This document shows positions 30,701-39,932 of a stretch of DNA of 64,000 bases, piece by piece (position 1 is the stretch's first letter; each line of letters begins with the position of its first letter). Below the pieces are notes generated by a model that made no database searches, had not been told where the DNA came from, and saw only the letters and a program-made list of their open reading frames with translations. The stretch spans positions 62,001-126,000 of the forward strand of contig JASPKZ010007528.1 in NCBI GenBank assembly GCA_030220185.1, in the 5' to 3' direction. Source of the stretch: Diploptera punctata (Eukaryota; Arthropoda; Insecta; Blattodea; Blaberidae). Both the position numbers and the translations under genes were made by a program.

Positions 30701-33700
30701 ATAGTGCCACCAGAGGGTTTGGGTCAGTTTAAAATTTGTTAAAATTAATATGGCTGCCACATCTTCATGTTACGTATATAGTTAAATGTCATAGAAAAAT
30801 ATGCTGAAATAATCGTTAGAAAAAATGTAAAATTTATTGTAAATAGCGGGAAATAATTATAAAATATAACCCGTTGGCACATGCGCAAGGTGTCTACCTG
30901 CAACTTAACTGTGCTTAATGCAAACATCAGCCCCTCATAGTGATTTTTTCCTATAAAAGTTCAAGAAAAATTATGTTTCTACCGGGAGTCGAACCCTGCA
31001 TCTCTGACTCTATACAATAACCATTACACCATTTGAACTTCCGATAAGAACATAAAATTTCTTTCCATTTATACAATTCTCTCATCCAAAGGCCGATAGC
31101 CATCGCTATTCGCAAAAAAATACTTTGAATAGAACTCGTCACATGGTTTTTAGAATGGCAGAAAAAGTTCACTATTTGTCTGCCAACAATTCTTCTAAGT
31201 TCTACAGAATTGCAATTAACATGCACAAGTTGCTGTAATGGTCAATGTAGATGGCTCTGAAGTCGGCATTACCAACTTATGCCATTTTTTATGTAATTTA
31301 AAGTATTATAAAGTGTTAGTGATACCATTTAGCCGCGGGATTTTACCATCGTCAAAATATTGTAACGTATCATGAAATTAAGCAGTGGAAACATGATTTT
31401 ACTTGTATCCGTCAGACACGTTGAATTTTTCATAGAATAACTGATATGAAGAGGTAATTTATTTTACGTATCAAATCACATTTAAAATGAAAGGAACCTA
31501 AAAGCTAACCAAATCTAGTCACTTACTGTAAACTAAATCAATTACTCTAACAAAGGTGAGTTCCAGGGAACGGTCCTTTTTATTATTTTACGCAGTTAAA
31601 TAAGTAGAAGAGAAATTCGGACATAATATGTTGAAGCCACAGATATGCTGTATGTGGTGTACACATTGTGCTCACTTGTGGTTTATCGCTGGTCATCGGT
31701 GGTGTATCGCTGGTTAAAAGTGTGATAATCGGTGGTGTATCGCTGGTTAAAAGTGTGATAATCGGTGGTGTATCGCTGGTTAAAAGTGTGACAATCGGTG
31801 GTGTATCGCTGGTTAGAAGTAAGAACTGTTGTAACCTTTGTGATCATGACAGGAAATAGTCCCACTTTATTTTCATATTTACGAGAAAATAAAGAAACAA
31901 TAATTACTTTCCCGCAGTAAAATACGTTAAATATAATGTTTCATTAATATTTATTGCAATTAAATACTGTTTAAGCGCGTATATAAAAAGGCACTCTTCT
32001 CCCACCCGGCCTATATAAATATTTAAAAATAGTAAGAAATTGACGATTTTATTATTAATTTAACACTTCTCACTGAAGGATAAATTATATTTGAAGAGAA
32101 AAACTTTCGCCTAGCCGGAGGTCCCAGGTTCGAGTCTCGGTCTAGGCGAAAGTTTTTCTCTTCAAATATAGTAAGAAATGTTTATAATCGGCCGCGGTGG
32201 ATTAGTGGTTATGCTCCTTGCCTCTGGTCCTGAGGGTCACGGGTTCAAACCCGGCCAGGGTCGATGGATTATTTAGGACGGAAAAATCCAAGGAGCAAGT
32301 CCTCCGGGAGGGACTTTAAGCCGTAGGTCCCAAGTCTGAAGATTTTCAGGCTCGTAAAAAATCCTTAAGCCTGAATGAAAAGGCCTCTAAGCAAAATTTA
32401 CCTAATTTTCCTGTCCTAGTACTACCTTGGTTTCCTAGATGTCAATATGAGGCAGATCGCTGACCATGGACCACTCAAAATGACATCTATACGAAAACAG
32501 GTGTAACTAAATTGGTATGGTTGAAATTCTTCCCTGTAGGGGGAGAGCACCTAAATCTCTGTAAAGGGAAAACAGGGCTTACAATACAATACAAAGAAAT
32601 GTTTATAAAATGGTTCCAAAGTATGAAATGTTATAAATGGTCGAAAAGTGTTTAGTGCAACAGTTGCATAAGAATGTTTTATGAAAAATCAGGGCACAAA
32701 AATGGGGAACCTCAGCCAAAATGGCATTTAGCTGGTTGATGCATAACATTGTCCAATTACAGTTTTAGAATATTACTGATGAGTGTGTATATATTTGCTA
32801 GAAGAGTGCAAAAAATAACAAATATAAATAAGTGAATAAAACTGGAGGTATAACCTAAAAAGTGAATAAAGAGAATGGTGCATAACAAACCATGCAACGG
32901 TAAGCTAACAAGTATGTTCAGAACAGGATTGCCAACTTAAAGGAATGTTTCTTCATATCTCGCACATAAGTGTTATCTTCAATTTCACCGAGGTAGAGGA
33001 TCCAATGGAAAAGGTCCACCATTTGTCGATCATTTACTCCATGAATTCTACAGAATCACAGGGTCCACATGTGCAAGTTGCTCTAATGCTTAATGTAGCT
33101 TCCGTTAGATGGCTCTAAAATCTGAGTAACCAACTGTCAGAAAAAATTCCTAAATGTTTATAAAGTGGACATAAAAATACCTTTCCATTAATATTTAATT
33201 TTAGGAAGTGATATTTTGAGGTTATTTTAATTATATTATTTTTAGTCTGATCATCTTACCTCAAAATTAATGTTGATTTGTTCTTGGACATGTTTCAAAA
33301 CAATTGTTTTATCCAGGGTGTGCAACATAAATCAAACCAGTCTGGACAAGCTGATGATAAAACAGAATTGTTTTGAAACATGTCCAAGAACAAATTAACA
33401 TTAATATTGAGGTACGATGATCAGACTAAAAATATAATTAATAACTTCCTATTTCCTAACCTAACACATGGCTCTGAAATCTGAGTTACCAACCACCAGA
33501 AAAAATTCCTAAATCATTTATAAAAAATGGATGTAAACTAACTTCCCATTTCCTAACCTAACAAAACAAATTACATGCATTTTATTTAATAAACTAATCT
33601 TACGTACACTAACTCGTCCCATTGGAACCTACCAAAATGAAGTTAATTTCTTGAAATATGGTTTGGAATTAATTGCATATGTTGGTCACACCGATTGGAG

Positions 33701-36375
33701 AGCCATCTAGCGGAAGTCACATAAAGCATTTGCATGGCTGTAGAACTCAACTGACAATATTCACGTTAAATCGTAAGGAATGTTTATAGAATCGTTTCCA
33801 AGAGGTTTAAAATAGTACAAAACATTATTACAAATGGTAAAAGTGTGTGGTGCAACAGTGGCATAAGAATGTTGTATGGAAAATTGTGATTGACAAATTG
33901 TAGACCTCAGCATACAGCTAGAAAGTGCAAAAAATAAAATAATGAATAAAATTGGAGTTATAACCTAAAAAGTGATATAAATATTAACAATGAGAATGGT
34001 GCATAATAATGCTCTGTAGCAAACCATGCACTAACAATTATGTTCATAACAGGATTGCCAACAAAGGAATGTTGGTTTATATCTGGCAGATAAGTTGCCA
34101 TCAGTGTTATCTTCAATTTCACAGAGGTAGAGGATCCAACCGCATTCACAATGTAACACATGAAAACTACTCTAACAACAAAAATCTAGCCTAAGATAAA
34201 ACAGTAATGTTAAAAAGTCCTTGTAATTTTTGGATAATCTTTCCATTAAGTGCAGTGAGAATTTTTTCTAAGTCCCAGGCAGACACCAACAAACGTGAAG
34301 CAGTTTACTCTATGGAATATCACAATGCAGCCAACATTATAATGCTATTTAACAAACCTAAAAGCTAACCTAATGCAATTTAAGTACTCTAACCTGCGAA
34401 AAGCTAACCTAATGCAATTTAAACACACTAACCTGTGAAAGAATACAATGCCCAAAAATAAATAGTAAGTTCTCAAATTCTGAAGTACATAACCTATGTT
34501 GGCTGCACTGTTGTATAGAATATTCGGATATACTTTCCTTTAAGACCGGAGAAAATTTTTTCTAAGTTCTATAGAATCGCAGTGCGCATGCGCTAGTGCT
34601 CCAATTATCCCAGGTAGATAAATGCAGCCTCCAGCAGTTGGCGGTGTATATATGTGAAATCAGTATGACCAACATTGACACAAAATTCCCAGAACTTGTC
34701 TAAAAATGTATAATTTATTTTACGTATCAAATCACTTTTAAAAAGCAAGGAACCTAAAAGCTAACCAAACCTAAATCAATTACTGTAACACAAATCAATT
34801 ACTCTAACGTAGGTGAAATCCAGGGAACGTGGAATCACATTTAAAAAGCAAATTCGGGTTGTTGATGGTGGCAACGCTGGAACAACATAGGAAGTGGAGG
34901 GAAAAAGACAAAGAGCAGGAAGTAGGAAATGTAGCACGACCATGTTTTACGCAAATTTATAAATATGGAAAAAAACCTCGTTGGAACATTGGAATATGTT
35001 TAAAATGTGTTAAAAAGTATTGCAAAATGTTTTGAAAGTGTTTAAGAGTGTTTAGTGCATCAGTGGAATAAGATATAAAATTGGAAAATTTTTCTGTCCT
35101 AAAGGAAAGTACAGCCGAATATTCTTTAAAATCAATAAGGCTGCCATGTCTTCATGTTATGTATATAGTTGAATATCATAGAAAAATATGTTCAAGTAAT
35201 CATTAGAAAAAAAATGTAAAATTTGTTGTAGATGGTGGAAAATAATACCCTGTTGGCGCATGGTGTCTGCCTCGGACTTTGAACAATTTCTCACTGCGCT
35301 TAATGCAAACATGAGCCTAATTTTCTTCTGAAGAGAGTAAGAATAAAACGTGCAAAAACTGTTCACAAAGTAGCATTGCTTGTGATAAGTTTTATTTTTA
35401 AACAAATGGGGAAGGATAGGGTATTTATCATGTGAATGATAAACCATAACCGGCTAAAGTAGTTGAAATGTTTCATCGGTCAAATGCAGATGGTGCAGTA
35501 TAAAATAGTTTCCAAAATTTAACATTGGGAGGCACTTCTATCGGTTCTCTATGATCATAAAGTGAGATCTCATGCACTTAGGTTTTGTCTACTGACACAT
35601 GAACATGGTATCTATTTGAGGCGACAAAAAACTCTTGTTAAAGTTGCAAAATATATGTGAAACTCTTTCCTTAGGAGAAACCCCACTTTTATATCTCACC
35701 ATGAATTTATAGTTCAATTTTAGTGAATGATTCAATAATTTCATATTCATTTAGTGGTATTTATGAGCCTTGTGACAAATTGGCGTATATACATTTAAGA
35801 GGTGACCTTAATTAGATTTATCAAAAACGACAAGCAAAATATATAAAAACAAAATACGAAGTTTTATCTAATGGATAATGGTATGAGCTATTTTAATTAT
35901 AGAATTTCAATTTTGAGGGCGTGATATAAAACATAGGTTACATGTAAAAACACAATACCAACCTTCTTCTTGGCTTTTCCTCCCGATCCTCCCTCTTTCT
36001 TCTTTTGAGTTTTTTGAGGTTGTTTGGATGATGATCCTTTAGAATCCTTTTTAGGAGGCTGGAAATAAAATCGTATAAAACAAGGATATTAATAATATCA
36101 CGGTGATAACGTTATAGTAATTTATGCGTAACAAGATTAATTTTCTAAAAAATCCATGAATTTACTGACTGCCATGTGGTTCACTACCACGCGGCACCTA
36201 CACAAAAAACTATCATAAATCGATTACAAATAAATACACTGTGTTAAAACAATGAGATATTAAATACAAGCAATACATTTAAAAGACCGATTTAAAACAA
36301 GAAACATTTTACCATAATATTTTAACCATAAATTAAACCTCAAAACATTCATGAACCAAACACACAACTCACCAT
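24648..36375 (-). CDS. RpS25: Ribosomal protein eS25 (RpS25), spliced, 120 aa
   Basis: Component of the 40S ribosomal subunit. Four coding exons on the - strand join in frame: 36373-36375 (ATG), 35963-36058, 28570-28753 and 24648-24727. The protein starts [19 protein letters not shown], has the basic [13 protein letters not shown] region, the winged-helix core ([34 protein letters not shown]) and ends [13 protein letters not shown]. This matches the usual eS25 length of about 115-125 aa and its conserved sequence throughout. Donors are GTGAGT, GTTGGT and GTGAGT; acceptors end CCAG, ACAG and GCAG. The split after the ATG codon is a feature I know from RPS25 of other animals. Introns 2 (7.2 kb) and 3 (3.8 kb) are packed with mobile elements, yet the reading frame is intact, so this is the functional gene rather than a processed copy. 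Confidence 0.95.
25050..25262 (+). pseudogene. LINE 3' tail with GAA-rich end
   Basis: Encodes [20 protein letters not shown] then [13 protein letters not shown] before the stop, followed by a short untranslated end with GAAGAAGAAG. A near-identical tail lies at 51905-52050. It is only the extreme C-terminus of an RT ORF. Confidence 0.75.
25264..25345 (-). repeat. tRNA-core element alpha, truncated
   Basis: The terminal TATTTGAAGAGAAACATTATA (- strand terminus) and the box-B part GGTTCAAGTCCCGGTCTGAGC are present; the D arm is lost. Confidence 0.65.
25577..26146 (-). mobile_element. mariner/Tc1-like element, 570 bp, 150-bp terminal inverted repeats
   Basis: Long terminal inverted repeats (25577-25727 and 25992-26146) beginning CAGAGTGATTC / CAGGGTGATTC, flanked by TA on both sides. 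Between them the - strand encodes [16 protein letters not shown], then [18 protein letters not shown] and [20 protein letters not shown], an N-terminal helix-turn-helix of an insect mariner/IS630-type transposase. The catalytic domain is gone, so it is a deletion derivative. Confidence 0.85.
26323..26353 (+). ncRNA. Hammerhead-like core in PLE-G
   Basis: CTGAAGA, a weak stem II, GAAA and GGTC. Stem III is not clearly formed (CGG/TCTGG), so activity is doubtful. Confidence 0.45.
26411..27330. other. No gene; SINE remnant near 27030-27100
   Basis: The open frame at 26644-26970 has no domain. Around 27060 the phrase CCAGGTTCAATCCTGGTCAGG looks like a box B of an old tRNA-derived SINE. A TA microsatellite lies at 27193-27212. 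Confidence 0.4.
27345..28131. mobile_element. Penelope-like inverted dimer with nested SINE3 (PLE-I)
   Basis: Flanked by the perfect 14-bp duplication ATAAATCCTGGAGT (27331-27344, 28132-28145). The right copy reads [20 protein letters not shown], the PLE C-terminal tail, then TTATGAGGTGAG and the terminus TACCTCATAATGTTTACTTC. The left arm is a short reverse piece (27345-27487). The SINE3 at 27488-27835 inserted later. Confidence 0.85.
27488..27835 (-). mobile_element. SINE3, complete, 14-bp TSD
   Basis: Perfect duplication TTTGAAGAAGATAT at 27474-27487 and 27836-27849. On the - strand: box A GTAGCCGAGTGGTTAAGGC and box B GGTTCGAGTCTCC; an A-run (T-run in window) ends the element. Confidence 0.92.
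28165..28255 (+). repeat. tRNA-like repeat
   Basis: GATTGTGGTCTAGTGGACCATG (A-box-like) and GTGTTTGATCCTAC (B-box-like) at tRNA spacing. No TSD found. Another tRNA-derived SINE head, family unknown. Confidence 0.5.
28570..28753 (-). CDS. RpS25: RpS25 third coding exon
   Basis: 184 bp encoding the winged-helix core from [13 protein letters not shown] to DELLQK plus the first base of the next glycine codon. Acceptor TTGTTTTACAG, donor GTGAGTCGT. Confidence 0.95.
29071..29628 (+). mobile_element. mariner/Tc1-like MITE, 558 bp
   Basis: Terminal inverted repeats of about 130 bp starting CGGGGTGATTC / CAAAGTGATTC with TATGGCTGTAC / TATGGCTATAC following; TA on both sides. Internal + strand pieces read [20 protein letters not shown] and [20 protein letters not shown], which resemble the N-terminal helix-turn-helix region of insect mariner-like transposases. 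It lies in RpS25 intron 2. Confidence 0.8.
29668..29990. mobile_element. Penelope-like inverted dimer (PLE-H) in RpS25 intron 2
   Basis: Left arm (29672-29795) and right arm (29850-29945) are reverse complements; the outward ends carry GAGGTGAGGTAT, and the right end AAATCTCATAGG is the degenerate terminal motif. Both arms keep hammerhead cores. Confidence 0.8.
29693..29729 (-). ncRNA. Hammerhead ribozyme core, sense to RpS25 intron 2
   Basis: CTGAAGA, stem II AAG/CTT (short, long loop), GAAA, stem III CTGCAG, then TC. All core boxes are intact and the strand is that of the RpS25 pre-mRNA. The right-arm partner (29872-29909, + strand) has TTGAAGA but a better stem II (AAGC/GCTT) and stem I (ATTA/TAAT). 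Confidence 0.65.
30236..30530 (-). mobile_element. SINE2, full length
   Basis: The head at the right (box A TAGCGTAGTGGTTAAGGC, box B-like GGGTTTAAGCCCC in - orientation), the tail TAAAGTGATCCC at the left. It directly abuts a second SINE2 in the same orientation. Confidence 0.88.
30534..30737 (-). mobile_element. SINE2, second tandem copy, head missing
   Basis: Begins again with TAAAGTGATCCC and follows the first copy base by base with a few differences, stopping at GGGTCAGTTTAAAA before the tRNA-like head. Confidence 0.85.
30955..31075 (-). mobile_element. tRNA-core element, family gamma
   Basis: The - strand has a tRNA-like core with A-box-like AAATGGTGTAATGGTTATTG and box B GGTTCGACTCCC. 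GAAATTTTATGTTCTTA before it and AGAAACATAATTTTTC after it form an imperfect inverted repeat, the same architecture as families alpha and beta with different sequence. Confidence 0.6.
31683..31822. repeat. 33-bp tandem repeat, about four units
   Basis: Unit ATCGGTGGTGTATCGCTGG plus TTAAAAGTGTGATA (33 bp), nearly identical from 31696 to 31820 with a partial first unit at 31683. The unit is a multiple of three, so reading frames run through it, but no gene context supports translation. Confidence 0.85.
32041..32167 (+). mobile_element. tRNA-core element alpha with 12-bp TSD
   Basis: Flanked by ATAGTAAGAAAT (32029-32040 and 32168-32179). It shares the leader CACTTCTCACTGAAGG with 14140 and has TTATATTTGAAGAGAAA and TTTTTCTCTTCAAATATA as ends. 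The tRNA-like core has lost its D and anticodon arms: CGCCTAG and CTAGGCG (acceptor) still pair around box B GGTTCGAGTCT. Confidence 0.8.
32188..32593 (+). mobile_element. SINE4, complete, 15-bp TSD
   Basis: Perfect duplication AAGAAATGTTTATAA at 32173-32187 and 32594-32608. The head has box A TGGATTAGTGGTTATGCTCC and box B GGTTCAAACCC; the tail has GGGGGAGAGCACCTAAATC and ends in an ACAATACAATACA repeat. The reference copy for the family in this window. Confidence 0.92.
33185..33450. mobile_element. Penelope-like inverted dimer (PLE-J)
   Basis: The arms (33230-33330 and 33340-33440) share CTTGGACATGTTTCAAAACA and its complement. Same family as PLE-L. The outer motif is TTTTGAGGTAAG with downstream ACCTCAAAA (- strand, left arm). 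Confidence 0.8.
33351..33383 (+). ncRNA. Hammerhead ribozyme core, PLE-J right arm, intact
   Basis: CTGATGA, stem II AAAAC/GTTTT, GAAA, stem III CATG, TC. The left arm's first box is damaged (CTGGATA). Confidence 0.7.
33480..33930. repeat. Dispersed repeat (R1/R3) with empty site of the 41870 MITE
   Basis: Shares CAAATTACATGCATTTTATT, CGTCCCATTGGAACCTACC and TTTGGAATTAATTGCATATG with 41300-42290. The segment ATAAACTAATCTTACGTACAC corresponds to the target of the MITE at 41870 without the insertion. The rest matches R1 at 1-165. Confidence 0.7.
34225..34530 (-). repeat. Dispersed repeat R2, reverse copy
   Basis: Matches 29955-30235: GAGAATTTTTTCTAAGTCCC, GCCAACATTATAATGCTATT, CTAATGCAATTTAAGTACTC. 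A 40-bp internal duplication (AAAAGCTAACCTAATGCAAT) occurs at 34405. Confidence 0.7.
34560..35330. repeat. Mosaic of R1 and R2 fragments
   Basis: 34600-34720 resembles 41190-41300 (CATCCACCATATGACAGG-type and TATGACCAACATTGACACAAA); 34960-35095 is R1-like; 35100-35320 is R2 in reverse (AAGGCTGCCATGTCTTCATG). No gene. 34829-35035 is an unsupported open frame. Confidence 0.55.
35331..35962. other. RpS25 intron 2, no identifiable element
   Basis: AT-rich sequence between repeat R2 and the second exon. No snoRNA-like C/D or H/ACA boxes that I can support. Confidence 0.4.
35963..36058 (-). CDS. RpS25: RpS25 second exon
   Basis: Exactly 32 codons, [18 protein letters not shown] to GGKAKKK, the lysine-rich N-terminal tail. 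Acceptor TTTCCAG, donor GTTGGTATTG, phase 0 at both ends. Confidence 0.95.
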
Positions 36376-36400
36376 TTTTGTAGAAATACAGAAGAGGAAA
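36373..36400 (-). CDS. RpS25: RpS25 first exon: 5' UTR and ATG
   Basis: On the - strand the pyrimidine tract TTTCCTCTTC (36391-36400) is followed after 15 bases by ATG (36375-36373) and immediately by the consensus donor GTGAGTTG. Only the start codon is coding here. The exact transcription start is inferred, likely at the C or T's of the tract. Confidence 0.85.
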
Positions 36401-36403
36401 CGG
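36391..36403 (-). promoter_or_regulatory. RpS25: TOP-like pyrimidine tract of RpS25
   Basis: CCGTTTCCTCTTC on the - strand. Ribosomal-protein mRNAs begin with a terminal oligopyrimidine tract that subjects them to TOR/LARP1-dependent translational control; the location directly before the start-codon exon fits. No TATA box at the right distance. Confidence 0.65.
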
Positions 36404-36662
36404 ATATACAAATTCCTCTAAGCTCGAGACCACAGAGTATACAACCATAGGGAACATACCATAGAGAACATACAGTATCCATATCTCGAAATTCACAGGT
36501 TATCATCAACCTATATATTCTTTGTCAATGCCACTGCCATCTAGCATGTAATCTCATTAACTAAAAAACCTACCGGATTAAAATAGAACTAATACCTATG
36601 TCGATATTAAAATTATTATTTCATTGAGGATTTTCCTCATCATTGAGGTTTTTCTCCAACTC

Positions 36663-36966
36663 CATGGCGCGACAGACCTAGAAGGCCCTTGGACTACCAT
36701 CCGGGTGCTGGACTCACATCCACATGTGTTCATCACAGAGGTAGATGATCATCCAGCCAGTGTAGGGGTGACATGTGGTCAGCATGTCGTATCTCCAGCC
36801 GTCATAATTGGTTTTGTCAATCTGGAGTCGCTACTTATTATAGATACCCAAATGCCTCATGATGTTGGGTGGGCACCGGTCCCATACTGGCCAAAATTTC
36901 ATGAGAAAATTTCTTCCCCGGTGGGAGAAGGCATCATGTCTTCACCACTCAGCTAAGGCATGGGAC
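36663..36966 (-). mobile_element. SINE3
   Basis: The - strand body (GATACGACATGCTGACCACA) and the A-box end (CATGCCTTAGCTGAGTGGTG in - orientation) are present; box B is deleted around 36920. The 110-codon open frame is a shadow. Confidence 0.8.
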
Positions 36967-37074
36967 AATTTTTTTTCAACCAATCTTAATAATTGACATG
37001 ATTTTTAAAAAATACATAAATGACTACAAACTTTCCTTTATTAACGATTTTCTCCATATTACAGTAGTTATCCT

Positions 37075-37480
37075 TCAGCCCAAATGTATTTTGCTCCGCC
37101 ACAGATTTCTATCCTCAGCATCTTCTTGTTTGAGGTCTCTGCTGATCACGTTTCTTCTCACTTCATCCATCCACTGTTCCTCCTCCTCCTGCCTTCAGCA
37201 TTCCAACCCAGCATCATTCTTGGGATTCTGTTATTCTCCATCCTCTTCAGATGTCCATACCATTTCAATCTTCGTTCTTCTATTACTTCTATAATATTAT
37301 GTTTAACATTCATTATTTCTCTAATTTCCTGGTTCCGAATTTTCTCTTTTCTTGATTTTATTGCTGCCCTTCACCAAAAATCCATTTCTGTTGTCAATAA
37401 TTTATTTGCTTGCTGTCTACCTAAAGTCCAGATCTCTCCACCATACAACATAACACTTTGTGCTAATGATGTAATACTGA
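37075..37480 (-). pseudogene. LINE RT 3' fragment, antisense
   Basis: The - strand matches the C-terminal RT block seen at other LINEs in the window (a stretch rich in E and R with a GRRR-like element, followed by SKIHLG-like text), while the window strand gives the 147-codon shadow. Ends at an ATT microsatellite (37483-37524). Confidence 0.6.
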
Positions 37481-37482
37481 AT

Positions 37483-37524
37483 TATTATTATTATTGCTAT
37501 TATTATTATTATTATTGTTGTTGT
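37483..37524 (+). repeat. ATT/GTT microsatellite
   Basis: (ATT)n with one GCT interruption, turning into (GTT)n. Often marks LINE 3' tails in this window. Confidence 0.8.
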
Positions 37525-37589
37525 TAAACAACACAATAAGGGAAATTTTGCAAGTTGAAAAAAAAAACATATTAGAAAAATAGAAGAAA

Positions 37590-37815
37590 AATGTTCCTCA
37601 TAAAAATGGAAGGAGAGAGAATACCAAAGAAGATCCTTGATTGGAAAGCTAATGGAAGAAATGGAAGAGGCAGACTTAGAGAACGTTGGATAGATGGAGT
37701 GAGGAGAAGTATGGAAGTTAGAGATTTGAGGGGAGAAAATGCTCTAGGGGCAGGAACCTCTGGCAACAAATCACTTTGGGTTGAAGGAGAAACACTGTAT
37801 TGTGGAATATTTTAA
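37590..37815 (+). pseudogene. LINE 3' end fragment
   Basis: Reads MEGERIPKKILDWKANGR, GRGRLRERWIDGVRRSMEVR and DLRGENAL, a typical C-terminal end of an insect RT LINE. Confidence 0.7.
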
Positions 37816-37877
37816 ATAAAAAAATTGGAAGCTACCATAGATTCAATGCCACATCGACTCATCACATATTTGAATTA

Positions 37878-38150
37878 TGTTCAGTTTTATCACTCACCTC
37901 ATATTTTTCTTCTTCTTAAACAAATTTTGGAACGATATTCTGTTTGATCATCAGTATTTCATGATCATTGTTTTGTTGTCTTGAAGAGTCGTACAGTGGG
38001 TTGAAACTGATGGATTCTGGCTTTGATTTCTCTGCTTTGCAGTTAAAAATGGCAGATAATTTTATGGACACAGCCTTGGTACATCAAAATACTTCTCTGG
38101 TAGAAATTTAAAAGGTAGGTTACGTTATGTAACTCCCAGTTAGTCTCTCC
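37878..38150 (-). mobile_element. Penelope-like 3' arm, reverse orientation (PLE-K)
   Basis: Begins TTTTATCACTCACCTCATA (reverse of the PLE-B terminus) and keeps a decayed hammerhead (CTGATGA present, GAAA lost) at about 37905-37955. The right arm is missing; a LINE follows. Confidence 0.65.
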
Positions 38151-38164
38151 CAAAGCACTTGTTC

Positions 38165-38870
38165 CTTAGATTTTTCTGTTCGTTTATAAAAAGAATGTAT
38201 GATTGTAATGCAAGTATTAAGGTTGGAAATAGAGCATCCTCAGAATTTGATATAACAAAAGGATTAAGACAAGGATGCGGGATGTCACCAACATTGTTCA
38301 AGATATATTTAGAAGATGTATTAATGAAATGGAATAAGTCATGTAGGGGAATGGGAATCAACATTAACGGCCATTTACTGCACAATTTATTATTCGCTGA
38401 TGACCAGATTATAATAGGACAAGATAAAGAAGATATAGAATATATGATTAGAAAGTTGGTCGATGTATTTGAGGTAGGTGGACTGAAGATAAATTATATT
38501 AAAACAGAATATATGGTAATCGGAGCAAACTCAGAAGACCTACAAATAAATAATATGATAATTAAATGTGTTGAAGAATTTAAATATCTTGGATCTATAA
38601 TATATAAATCTGGTACTTGTGAAAAAGATATTATTAACAGAGTAAATTGTGCAAGGAAGGCGATTAGATCCCTGAATGGTCTTTTATGGAATAGAAATTT
38701 GACCAGAAAAACAAAAAAAGAGATTATACAGACAATAATAGAAAGTATACTTACATATGGATCAGAAAGCTGGACAATAAATGAAAGGATGTAGAAAAGA
38801 ATATTGCAACAGAAATTGATGGATTATGGCGAAGTATGAGAATATCCAGGCTACAACATATTCGAAATAC
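38165..38870 (+). pseudogene. LINE reverse transcriptase, palm and thumb
   Basis: An intact frame of 211 codons: FDITKGLRQGCGMSPTLFKI (RT motif with RQGC and SP.LF), LLFADDQIIIG (the catalytic FADD box), KTEYMVIG, EEFKYLGSIIYKSG and LTYGSESWT. 5'-truncated and stopped at 38794. The RT domain order fits a non-LTR retrotransposon without the RNase H type seen at 21190. Confidence 0.88.
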
Positions 38871-38889
38871 CTATATCAGACAAACATTG

Positions 38890-39112
38890 AAAATGAAAAA
38901 TAACTTTAATTTCCAACACGCTTGGGATAAATAATTTTACCATCAAAAGCGTGGGGTGCTTTTCATGAGTTTTATGTTTTCTTCTTAGAGACTTTACTTT
39001 TACCAATTTCTGTTTATTATCAAATATATTAATTGATAAAGAGCACCCCACGCTTTTGATGGTAAAATTATTTATCCCAAGCGTGTTGGAAATTAAAATT
39101 ATTTTTCATTTT
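38890..39112. mobile_element. Foldback/MITE with ~72-bp inverted arms
   Basis: 38890-38961 and 39040-39112 are near-perfect reverse complements (landmarks CCAACACGCTTGGGATAAA, CATCAAAAGCGTGGGGTGC) around a 78-bp AT-rich spacer. I could not define a TSD. Not related by eye to the PLE dimers. Confidence 0.75.
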
Positions 39113-39265
39113 TTTAGTTTGGTTTTCTAATTAAGCGTGTTGTTTTAGTTTTTTAAAGCTATTATTTTTTTTATTGTATGTCTGAAGACGAGGCCCAACA
39201 TAATATAAATACTTTTTGGGTCATTGTAGGTCACAAAATGGTTGGTTTTATTCATCCATTTTTAT

Positions 39266-39385
39266 CGGGGTTTTTCCTCACCTGTAAGACAAATGTCAGG
39301 AAAACTTTAAGGCCCAAACGGTCCCCGAATTCATATGGCCATCATCATCATTATCATCCTTCACCGGTGTGGAAAGTAAATTGTG
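39266..39385 (+). repeat. SINE1 fragment
   Basis: TTTTCCTCACCTGTAAGACA, GGCCCAAACGGTCCCCGAA and TTCACCGGTGTGGAAAG match the SINE1 body; the head and 3' part are absent. Confidence 0.8.
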
Positions 39386-39429
39386 TGTAAAATTACAATT
39401 CTTTGTAAGTGATTTTGTGAATGAAACAC

Positions 39430-39615
39430 AATCATCTTGTTAAGGCACTACAACTTCAAAATTGACTGTTTTGGCCTTCTCAATGATCTTCTTCCAGACT
39501 CTTCTATCTTCTGTCAATTTTGTCACTCTCATCTTCTTCAAATCCTCCCAAACATCGTCTTGCCATCTCATCTTAGCTCTCCCAACAGCTCTAGTCCCTG
39601 TAGTGTCCATTTATA
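39430..39615 (-). pseudogene. LINE 3' fragment
   Basis: In reverse the sequence encodes a decayed RT C-terminus (KMRWQDDVWEDLKK-like text). Short and divergent. Confidence 0.45.
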
Positions 39616-39689
39616 TTGTTGAGTTCATGAACTACTGAACAGGAAATCTTGAGCTAAATCTTCAAACTCTGTCAATTGTCAGGACCAGG

Positions 39690-39735
39690 TATAACAAATT
39701 CCAGTCTAGGCATACATTTTTTCCTTCAAACATAA
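39690..39735 (+). repeat. tRNA-core element alpha, 3' end
   Basis: CCAGTCTAGGCATACATTTT followed by TTCCTTCAAACATAA, the decayed alpha terminus. Confidence 0.5.
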
Positions 39736-39932
39736 GACAGTTAACAACAAAGAAAAGAATGTGCATAAAACACAACTTGTTTTTAAAATTCCATAAATTA
39801 TAAAAAAAAAATATATTGGAAAAAAGTCAGAATAAGATATTTAATTTTAGGAAGTTATATTTTGAGGTTATTTTAATTATATTATTTTTGGTCTGGACAT
39901 CTTACCTCAATATTAATGTTGATTTGTTCTTG

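Larger units (their letters stand above)
29955..30950 (-). repeat. Dispersed repeat R2, reverse copy split by two SINE2s
   Basis: 29955-30235 and 30738-30950 together match R2 in reverse: GCCAACATTATACATGATATT, TAATGCAATTTAAGTACTC, then ATGGCTGCCACATCTTCATG and GGCACATGCGCAAGGTGTC. Confidence 0.7.

Noticed and set aside
31683..31822. CRISPR array
   Set aside because: Units are contiguous without spacers and the genome is eukaryotic; a minisatellite.
37084..37527. 147-codon hydrophobic protein
   Set aside because: It is the antisense of a LINE RT fragment, and the last part is an ATT microsatellite.
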